Source: CAZCTC01 sp964501335 (GTDB taxonomy: Bacteria; Chloroflexota; Anaerolineae; B4-G1; SLSP01). From it: 64,000 nt of DNA. Under the pieces are notes generated by a model. That model did no database searches. It was given only the letters and a program-made list of their open reading frames with translations, and was not told where the DNA came from. Positions 58,701-64,000 of this stretch are shown here, one piece after another. How positions within the stretch are numbered: the stretch's first letter is position 1; the number at the start of each line of letters is the position of its first letter. Both the position numbers and the translations under genes were made by a program. The stretch covers positions 1-64,000 of the forward strand of contig CAZCTC010000011.1 of the NCBI GenBank assembly GCA_964501335.1, given 5' to 3'.

Positions 58701-60225
58701 GATGCGCCAGAAATATAACGACCGTGTGAAGCTGACGGTCGAATTGATGCTCACGGCGGCGATTGCGGCCGGCACCGGGCCGCTGGCGGCGGCTCCGATG
58801 TTGACTCAGATGTTGGTCGGTGTGGCTCTCAAAACGGCGCAATCGGTGGCGATGAAATTGCTGGATTTTGGGCTCAAGGGGCATGTCGATCTCACGAGCA
58901 AAGAGAGTTTGTATTTTGTGTTGGGCGAGACGGTGAAGGCGAGCATGTCGCTAAGCGCCGCCACGGCTTACGCCGGGACGGGTTCCGTGGCGGATATTTT
59001 GAAGGCGGCCGTGGATAAGAGTCCGGCGGCTGAGAAGATAGCGGTGGGGATCGGCAGCAAGATGATTTCCACGGCATTTGACAAGACCTTGCAGGAAACC
59101 GGTACCCGGTTTGTGCAGGAGGTTTTGACGAAGGAGACGGCCTACGAGCAGTTCCGGAAGAATCCTCACGGGGCCACGGCGGGTTATATGCGGGAGCTGC
59201 TTGAATTCATGCTGCAATCCCTGGTCAAGACCAGCGCGAACGACATTGTCAAGGGGACGGCGTTCAAGGATGCCAAGACGGGAAGGGACATGTATCTGTC
59301 GCGGGTGGGATTGGCTGACGGGCAGCGGGCGCTTCAGCAGGGGTTCACCGAGTTGAGCGCTCAGGTGACGGCGGCGATGGCCGGGTCGGGGGTGAAGGGC
59401 AAGGCCAAATCGCAGCCCAAGTTGGGTCTGGCGGAGCGCACTTTGAAGGTGAGCAGCGAATTCGATGCCTGCCGGCAGAAGCTGGGCCGGGCGGGGGCTC
59501 CGCCGGAAGGGCTGGCCGGGAAAGATGCGGAACTGGGAGCGGCGTTGCTGCAACTGCAACACGCGGTGTTGAATGTCTCTACCGATCCGACCACGTTAAA
59601 GACCGCAGAAGAACGGCTGGCGCAATTTGAAAAGGATCTGGCCGCGTTTAAGAAAGAAATCGGGCAGGCCGGTCCGGCGGCAACCCGGCCGGCGGCTCTT
59701 GAACCTTCGGCGCCACCGATGCCGGTGGTTGCGACCGATTCGGGGACCGTTCCCTCGGCCCCACCGCTGCCGGTGGAGGGGGAGCCTGAATCGCAGCCAT
59801 TGGTACGTCAGGAATTGTTGGCCAGGATCGAGGATGCGATTGGGACGGCGCAAACCTTAGGGGGGCGGGTTGAACGCAAGCTGGCGGAAGCCGGGCCGGG
59901 AAATCCGATGGTTCCAGCCTTGCAGGAAACAATTCGAAAGATTGAATATCATTTTAACTTTGCCCGAAGGATGTTCGACGATTTAGAATCTTCGCAAGCG
60001 GCGGAGGTTGTAATGCGAGTTCAGAGTTTTATCGATGATCTTGAATTTAATTTGGGGGCTGTGGCTGAGGAATTCCAGCAGATTTTACAGCAAGGCGAAT
60101 TTGATCATGAACGAGACGTCGCGGCCCAATTGCGCGGATTGCCGCCTGTCCCTACTCAGGAGCCGGGTGCGGCCGCTTCATCGCATGCTTCAAAGAATCG
60201 AATACGAGAGAAAGTAGCGGTTTGA
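55783..60225 (+). CDS. 1480-aa effector-like protein with the DUF4157-family N-terminal tag but no DUF4157 domain
   Basis: I do not recognise a domain over most of this protein. Residues 1-65 match the two DUF4157 proteins (KDSVQGKE, LGEAVQRSFGDPRQMRPRDV, VQLQRTVGNVATL). The LTVGAAGDxYEQEAD helix and HELTH domain are absent. The body is mostly charged helices (residues ~75-960). A hydrophobic Ala/Gly-rich stretch lies near 987-1070 (ELMLTAAIAAGTGPLAAAPM, then ASMSLSAATAYAGTGSVADI). A Pro-rich linker with two PSAPPxPV units (~1310-1335) leads to a helical end. There is no signal peptide. It may be an injected or released effector, or a structural scaffold. GGGAGGGAG precedes the ATG; 39 nt separate it from the next gene. 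Confidence 0.7.
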   Translation: MPAKDSVQGKEPSLPKSQPAPAGEMMDVGLQSGLGEAVQRSFGDPRQMRPRDVVQLQRTVGNVATLQQIQRVKKPTAVGETEKAKAENLRALDADQDRVQAVLALLDSGKASFEKLAELLYGIQFEGREEFKAALLTRIRIAITHPWKQKYLVGLIENKGQPKLVDKLAVALGLISHSSAGAWLVRPGDPDEFLRILEGSDWEKEPGGLPELMAFLENPEVMPWLSRFERARSAIQKRIQAFRARIQSRLPAPEVPADDPSGLVSVVEVIPPPVSPETDPAVAHLLTIIEQFAGGVGKVDAHRLFDEVKGWCKQASAEFRLQAARPEGAVDLKLRSYRTLKARDRVHLLNLIRGGLDAGDRQIGKKLGLGLEDLRKPKSAWKEELKAQEGLPGQSPIRDKQSRAGNVDALAEMDSLLEREKEKRKGRFTRQHGFAGRFRDHHSRIKAHVDSMTDDQREQFLITRLPVDEAQRYWDPTLDQEAKKVLFEKALQAFKGELVADKVMKEKEVADMIARFQFKGELGGAYRQLVRLVARKESGQMGKRKMEHSFAYQALGLAARLKGNELGQVRLDKELWGKLKELLKDEAEGPKFLKVFGLADWESALEGDKPDDQVKKAVSEAESSPLHWAELINRRFEAHWRATGLATVPWGQLAGIVRQAQSAARQKAGIPLGKLHAGLTRELVEAAQGFMDEVHANLTDNVKGRIKGSIVETGLKDWRRYITPDWIIDHSSIGKNRKSEVIALFENASPTDLLEWSNFQDFERLWNAWMASRSLVRRPAVDGDGAGPAEAPPLSEDAVAQERAAKAALDGFVFDLRPSIIRRIEKHYGSITGQRTKPMVEVLGKARRKLAGALVKEKLVSKIGGLQGDPEDYKIMKERLEALCALDEAELRRRGIQWGGLSVKSQLDKEAIWGVKGAHRRMGAKLEPAGGMVSAPDLSHEATEDRHKVIDDSVTEMGTLREELERRGGAFEAMRQKYNDRVKLTVELMLTAAIAAGTGPLAAAPMLTQMLVGVALKTAQSVAMKLLDFGLKGHVDLTSKESLYFVLGETVKASMSLSAATAYAGTGSVADILKAAVDKSPAAEKIAVGIGSKMISTAFDKTLQETGTRFVQEVLTKETAYEQFRKNPHGATAGYMRELLEFMLQSLVKTSANDIVKGTAFKDAKTGRDMYLSRVGLADGQRALQQGFTELSAQVTAAMAGSGVKGKAKSQPKLGLAERTLKVSSEFDACRQKLGRAGAPPEGLAGKDAELGAALLQLQHAVLNVSTDPTTLKTAEERLAQFEKDLAAFKKEIGQAGPAATRPAALEPSAPPMPVVATDSGTVPSAPPLPVEGEPESQPLVRQELLARIEDAIGTAQTLGGRVERKLAEAGPGNPMVPALQETIRKIEYHFNFARRMFDDLESSQAAEVVMRVQSFIDDLEFNLGAVAEEFQQILQQGEFDHERDVAAQLRGLPPVPTQEPGAAASSHASKNRIREKVAV

Positions 60226-60264
60226 AGCGTTTTTCTCAACCGTAAATTTCAGAGGGAGAGTGAA

Positions 60265-62982
60265 ATGTCTGTGAAAGATTCTATTCAGAACAAAGAAACG
60301 TCTTCATCAAAGACGCAGTCCGTAAGCGCGCCTGTAGAAGCCGTCAGCCCGGAAATGCAGTTCGGGCTCGGGGAAGCGGTGCAACGCAGCCTGGGGGATT
60401 CCCGTCAAATGCGGCCGCGGGATGTGGTGCAGCTACAGCGGACGGTGGGGAATGCCGCGACGCTGCGGCGGCTGGGAATCCAGCCGAAATTGACCGTGGG
60501 GGCAGCGGGGGATCAGTATGAGCAGGAGGCCGATCAGACGGCGGCGCGGGTGCTCTCGATGGCGGAGCCGGCGGCGCAGCGGAAGGTGCGATCGGTGGCG
60601 GGCGGGCTTACTCCGGTGCAGCGGGAATCGGCCGATCCACGGGGCAGTTTCGATGCCGGGGCGCAGGTCGAATCCAAACTGGCGGCGAGCAAGGGGGGCG
60701 GGAGCCCACTGCCGGGCGAGGTGCGGAGTTATATGGAGCCACGCTTCGGGGCGGATTTCAGCGGGGTGCGGGTGCATGAGGGGAGTGAAGCGGCGCAGCT
60801 CAACCGGCAGCTCAGCGCGCAGGCCTTCACGCATGGGCAGGATATCTACATGGGCGAGGGGAAATCGGTCAATGACAAGGGGCTGCTGGCCCATGAACTG
60901 ACGCATACCATTCAGCAGACGGGCGGGGTTCAGCGGGATGTGATTCAGCGGTGGGGTAAGGATAACCCTGAAGAAGATCCGGATTTTAAGCATTTGACTC
61001 CCGATGATTATCATTTTGCAATCAAAATTTTAGGTGATTTCCCCCTGGAACACAGCCAGAAGGAAATTGATATAGCCACCAAAGTTAAACAAATTTGGGA
61101 GTCTCAATCTGCGCCGGCTGCTCCCCTGGGGATGGAGGAGCCGAGATCTGAGGACGATGTTTCGGCCGATCCTCATTGGTTTGAAAAGGGCGCTGATCGG
61201 TGGCGAACTGAACACCAGGATCCGAGTCAACGCGTGCCCAAAGCCTTAGAGCCTATGTTGAGCGAAGGTTTTTTTGAGGATGATTCATCTTCAGCACCGC
61301 AGGCGGATAGAGAAGATGAAGGCGGGGCGCTATTAGGCGGTCGTGGAGATCGCCGGGCGTATGAAGAGGAAGCGGCTGAACGGGAAGAAAAAGTTCGGGG
61401 GATGGGTAAAAAAGAAGTTGAAAAAGCAAGTAAGCCAAAGCGACTTGCTGCTTTTTGGGGTATGTTCAGCCGAAATAAGCGTAAAGAGTTAAAAGACAGT
61501 GAGGATGAAGCGTCTGTATCGAAAAATCCTTTTGTTAAAGCTGCGGCGTTGGCGCAGCAGGGCAAAGAAAAAGTGACTGGATTTGCCAATGGTAAAATCG
61601 GTGCCGCGGCCTCTGCTATTCATGGCGGCTTTCAAGAACTTGGCGATTCGTACAGCCGGGAAAATTGGCAATCTTTGGAAGCTCCTTTGATGGATCACCA
61701 GATGGCGAATTGGGAAAAAGCCGGGTTGGACCCGGATATGAGAGCGGAATTTTTACGCCGCCAATATCCTAATATGAGTTTGTATTATCAGCGCGCGCTT
61801 CAAGCTGATCTGGGAGGGGGAGAAGAAGGTAAGCGTTTGGGTCCCGGTTCCAGAGATTATGTGGGGAGCGGTACTGATGCCGCGATGCAAGCGCAGTCAG
61901 TTTCTTATACAGGTACTGCTTTTGGGGCTGCGGCTGAAGGCGTTGATAAATTGGGGGCCCAAAATGAGGGTGTGGCTCAGGGTTTTGGCGCGTTTACCAG
62001 TGCGATTGCCGTTCCTGGTGATGTCGTTGATTTGGGGACTACCCAGCTCGAATTGCAGGATGTGCAGGACCAAATTCGAGCCATGACTTCGGAAATCGAA
62101 GCGGGAGATGTTGGAAAAACGGCGCATGACGATGCTTATTATAGTGAATTGGGTAATTTAAAAAGGCGAGAACGGAAACTCAAAAAAGATATGAAAAAGG
62201 CGGGGACCAGTCTGGCTGGCAATGCGGTAGGAACTGCGGGGGGGCTGGCCAGTGCCATATCATTAGCCTGTCAAAAAGACCCTACCGGCATTACTGGAGC
62301 CGCGGGTACGGCGTTGGGGGCAGTCAAGATGTATCAGGAGTCCCGTGAATTAGCTCATGAGCGGAAGGATTTGAAATTTGCCGGGAAAGCCGCTGCGGCT
62401 ATGGATGACGGGAGTGCTATGGCGGCTGTAACCAAAGGAGCTTTGGGACGCCAGGGCGGAAAGTGGAAGCAAAGAGTAGGGGGGCAGGCTTTGGGGGGCG
62501 CTAATCTGGCGATTGGCGCGGCGGGGGCTGCGATTGGAATTGCAACCCTGGCCGGGGCTTCGGTTGCCTCGATGGGGATTGTTCCAATTGTATTGGCGGC
62601 CGGAACTGCGGCGGTGGGGGTAGGCGTTTATGTGGGGAAACTGATTCGGGCTAAACAGAGAGGCCTGACTCACGAAAGACTCCATGTCGAATTGCAAACA
62701 CTCTTAGATCAGAACGATCCGAATTTTGTCCGGGCTGATGAGATTGCTCAACAACTGCTCACTTCGGACCCGCAGGTGATTGCTACAGTTCTTGCTCATC
62801 AGGTGGCCGATTCTGACGTTGAGGGAAGAAAAATTACATTGGATTTCTTGAGAGGCATTGGGGTTGAGGATGAGGCTTTGAATGCTTATGCGGATTCGGA
62901 AGAGGAAGCGGAAGGCGAAGGTGATGAAGGTTCTTTCCGGCAACTGTATGAGGCGATTTTGAAGGCCTTAAAAGAGAATTAA
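60265..62982 (+). CDS. DUF4157 (eCIS core) protein with hydrophobic glycine-rich C-terminus
   Basis: This is a 905-aa soluble protein. The tag (LGEAVQRSLGDSRQMRPRDV, VQLQRTVGNAATLRRL) is at 35-70 and KLTVGAAGDQYEQEADQTAA at ~75-93. DUF4157 runs ~148-220 with HELTH (210-214). A charged middle follows (REDEGGALLGGRGDRRAYEE). The C-terminal ~250 residues contain two long Gly/Ala-rich hydrophobic stretches (AGNAVGTAGGLASAISLA and AIGAAGAAIGIATLAGASVA) that could insert into membrane. The final ~30 residues are acidic. It follows the 55783 gene by 39 nt with GAGGGAG, so the two are an operon. Confidence 0.8.
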   Translation: MSVKDSIQNKETSSSKTQSVSAPVEAVSPEMQFGLGEAVQRSLGDSRQMRPRDVVQLQRTVGNAATLRRLGIQPKLTVGAAGDQYEQEADQTAARVLSMAEPAAQRKVRSVAGGLTPVQRESADPRGSFDAGAQVESKLAASKGGGSPLPGEVRSYMEPRFGADFSGVRVHEGSEAAQLNRQLSAQAFTHGQDIYMGEGKSVNDKGLLAHELTHTIQQTGGVQRDVIQRWGKDNPEEDPDFKHLTPDDYHFAIKILGDFPLEHSQKEIDIATKVKQIWESQSAPAAPLGMEEPRSEDDVSADPHWFEKGADRWRTEHQDPSQRVPKALEPMLSEGFFEDDSSSAPQADREDEGGALLGGRGDRRAYEEEAAEREEKVRGMGKKEVEKASKPKRLAAFWGMFSRNKRKELKDSEDEASVSKNPFVKAAALAQQGKEKVTGFANGKIGAAASAIHGGFQELGDSYSRENWQSLEAPLMDHQMANWEKAGLDPDMRAEFLRRQYPNMSLYYQRALQADLGGGEEGKRLGPGSRDYVGSGTDAAMQAQSVSYTGTAFGAAAEGVDKLGAQNEGVAQGFGAFTSAIAVPGDVVDLGTTQLELQDVQDQIRAMTSEIEAGDVGKTAHDDAYYSELGNLKRRERKLKKDMKKAGTSLAGNAVGTAGGLASAISLACQKDPTGITGAAGTALGAVKMYQESRELAHERKDLKFAGKAAAAMDDGSAMAAVTKGALGRQGGKWKQRVGGQALGGANLAIGAAGAAIGIATLAGASVASMGIVPIVLAAGTAAVGVGVYVGKLIRAKQRGLTHERLHVELQTLLDQNDPNFVRADEIAQQLLTSDPQVIATVLAHQVADSDVEGRKITLDFLRGIGVEDEALNAYADSEEEAEGEGDEGSFRQLYEAILKALKEN

Positions 62983-63001
62983 ACGCTGTAAAAAAATAAT
63001 G

Positions 63002-63040
63002 CAATTTGAGGCCCGCCTGGACAAGGCGGGCCTCAAATTG
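63002..63040 (+). terminator. Hairpin after the 60265 gene
   Basis: CAATTTGAGGCCCGCC and its complement pair perfectly around a 7-nt loop, 20 nt after the stop codon. There is no U-run, so it could be a factor-dependent terminator or a 3'-end stabiliser. Confidence 0.6.
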
Positions 63041-63060
63041 TGAGAGATTTATCCTCCTGC

Positions 63061-63094
63061 GCGAACGCTTTCCGAACGCTGGTTTTCCTACAAT
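63061..63094 (+). promoter_or_regulatory. SARP-type operator and promoter of the 63125 gene
   Basis: GCGAACG (63061-63067) and CCGAACG (63072-63078) start 11 bp apart. TACAAT (63089-63094) follows after 10 nt, 30 nt from the ATG. The region from the first box to the -10 matches 49937-49970 at most positions. This gene has no adjacent regulator, so one of the two paralogs probably controls it in trans. Confidence 0.7.
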
Positions 63095-63124
63095 GAGGCG
63101 GGGATCAATCAATGGAGGAAACCG

Positions 63125-64000
63125 ATGTCCAATTTCAAACGTGTGAGTCTGCTTTTGTTGGGGGGTTTGCTGTTTCTGGGGGTGATGGCAGTGTTGGGGG
63201 CCCCGGTCAGGGCCGATGCCGGAAAGCCGGCCGAGCCGTTGCCGTTATCCTATCAGACCTATTTGCCGATCGTGCGCGGGGGTAAGGGCGGGGCGGTGAT
63301 CACGCCGACGCTGCGGGCGGGCTTGCGGGCCTCTTCCTACGGCATCGAGCCTTTTCCAGCCTCGGGTTGGTGGATCACGTCGACGCGCCAGATGGCGGGG
63401 TATGTGCCGGGTTCGGCCCCGGCGGTGATCTGGATTGTGGGGGTGATCCAGGAGAGCGACAATGCCTGCCAGTTGAATTTCCCGGCGCCGGCGACGGGCG
63501 GCCCTTACGAGCATATCCTTTTCGATTCGGAGGATTTCAATGAGTCCTATTTGCAGGCTTTCGACGCGCAGGGGATGCAGGTCTGGTTGCAGGTCGAGCC
63601 GGGGGTGGCGGATATCGGCACGCTGGTCGATCTGATTCTGGATCGTTACGGCCGGCATCCCAGCGTGATCGGGGTGGGTGTCGATGTGGAGTGGTATCGC
63701 AACGATGTAAATCCCGACGGCAAACCGGTCACCAATGCGGAGGCGCAGGCCTGGGTGACGAGAATTCGGGCGCACAATCCCAACGGTCGGCTCTTTTTGA
63801 AGCATTGGGAGACGGCGCAGATGCCGTCGACCTATCGCGACGGGGTGGTCTTTATCGATGACAGCCAGACCCTGGACGATCTGGATGCGATGGTGGCGGA
63901 GTTTAAGGTGTGGGGGCAGACGTTCAGTCCGGCGCCGGTGGGGTTTCAGTTCGGTTATAGAGGGGATCGCCCGTGGTGGGTGCTGTTGAACAATCCGCCC
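63125..64000 (+). CDS. Secreted TIM-barrel-like protein, partial at window end
   Basis: This gene runs off the window; 292 codons are visible. A signal peptide (MSNFKRVSLLLLGGLLFLGV...PVRA) is followed by YQTYLPIVRGG, the LPxVxR-type motif, here near the N-terminus. The rest shows alternating strands and helices of a glycoside-hydrolase-like TIM barrel: HILFDSEDFNESYL, GMQVWLQVEPG, SVIGVGVDVEWY, NGRLFLKHWET and GVVFIDDSQTL. The DVEWY acid is a candidate catalytic residue. GGAGGAAACC precedes the ATG. The family is not identified. Confidence 0.7.
   Translation, partial: MSNFKRVSLLLLGGLLFLGVMAVLGAPVRADAGKPAEPLPLSYQTYLPIVRGGKGGAVITPTLRAGLRASSYGIEPFPASGWWITSTRQMAGYVPGSAPAVIWIVGVIQESDNACQLNFPAPATGGPYEHILFDSEDFNESYLQAFDAQGMQVWLQVEPGVADIGTLVDLILDRYGRHPSVIGVGVDVEWYRNDVNPDGKPVTNAEAQAWVTRIRAHNPNGRLFLKHWETAQMPSTYRDGVVFIDDSQTLDDLDAMVAEFKVWGQTFSPAPVGFQFGYRGDRPWWVLLNNPP

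Noticed and set aside
46924..62982. Complete extracellular contractile injection system
   Set aside because: Only DUF4157 proteins and tagged proteins are present; no sheath, tube, baseplate or AAA+ genes occur in the window.
1..64000. tRNA and rRNA genes
   Set aside because: I saw no cloverleaf-like or rRNA-like sequence on reading. A tRNAscan or Infernal run would be needed to be sure.

Overview
The window looks like a metagenomic scaffold from a Chloroflexota bacterium (Anaerolineae-like; inferred from gene content, not from a marker gene). The clues are secreted proteins carrying a short LxLPxVxR motif, large BTAD-ATPase-TPR regulators, DUF4157 proteins, and an unusually dense load of dispersed palindromic repeats. 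One 100-N assembly gap lies at 11559-11658, inside a repeat array. I see no rRNA, tRNA, CRISPR array or intact transposase.

Layout. 1-896 is a mosaic of short repeats. 897-2824 holds a DUF457-type membrane hydrolase and two unrecognised genes. 3148-11074 holds two giant exported proteins (a beta-helix/InlB-repeat protein and a ten-repeat VCBS protein) around a flavodoxin. 11.1-19.3 kb carries small housekeeping and unknown genes (DUF4386, DegV, cysteine-rich, zinc-ribbon-VWA) separated by repeats. 19327-25766 has a second beta-helix exoprotein, a PEP-utiliser-like protein without an ATP-grasp domain, a lipocalin-like protein and mscL with a zinc-ribbon tail. 26584-31074 is a signalling operon (PAS-STAS, PAS-histidine kinase, receiver-histidine kinase). 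31.8-39 kb has a TPR protein, a GH78-like rhamnosidase, a gene split by an amber codon and a NarL-type two-component pair. 39.2-46.5 kb has a DUF1566 lipoprotein, a run of small immunity-like genes (DUF1877, ankyrin and others) and an MDR dehydrogenase. 46.9-63 kb is the most interesting part.

The 46.9-63 kb region holds two paralogous 952-aa regulators (BTAD DNA-binding head, STAND-like ATPase, TPR tail). Each is divergent from a large effector-like gene. Two effectors contain the DUF4157 (eCIS core) domain with HELTH. The third shares their N-terminal tag but not that domain. Upstream of both effector units, and again upstream of a secreted protein gene at 63125, lies the same promoter: GCGAACG and CCGAACG as direct repeats exactly 11 bp apart, then a -10 hexamer 9-10 bp further on. 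This is the operator geometry known for SARP/BTAD activators, so I propose a three-promoter regulon. The beta-helix genes at 3148 and 19327 share a different promoter with similar geometry.

Intergenic DNA is dominated by a hairpin repeat family (about 29 recognisable copies, three half-copies and one flank-only copy). The stem sequences differ between copies but the changes are compensated. Orientation follows the direction of the next gene in every gap where this can be tested. The hairpin loops have been hit by other elements, including a 303-bp MITE-like insertion with 8-bp target duplications.
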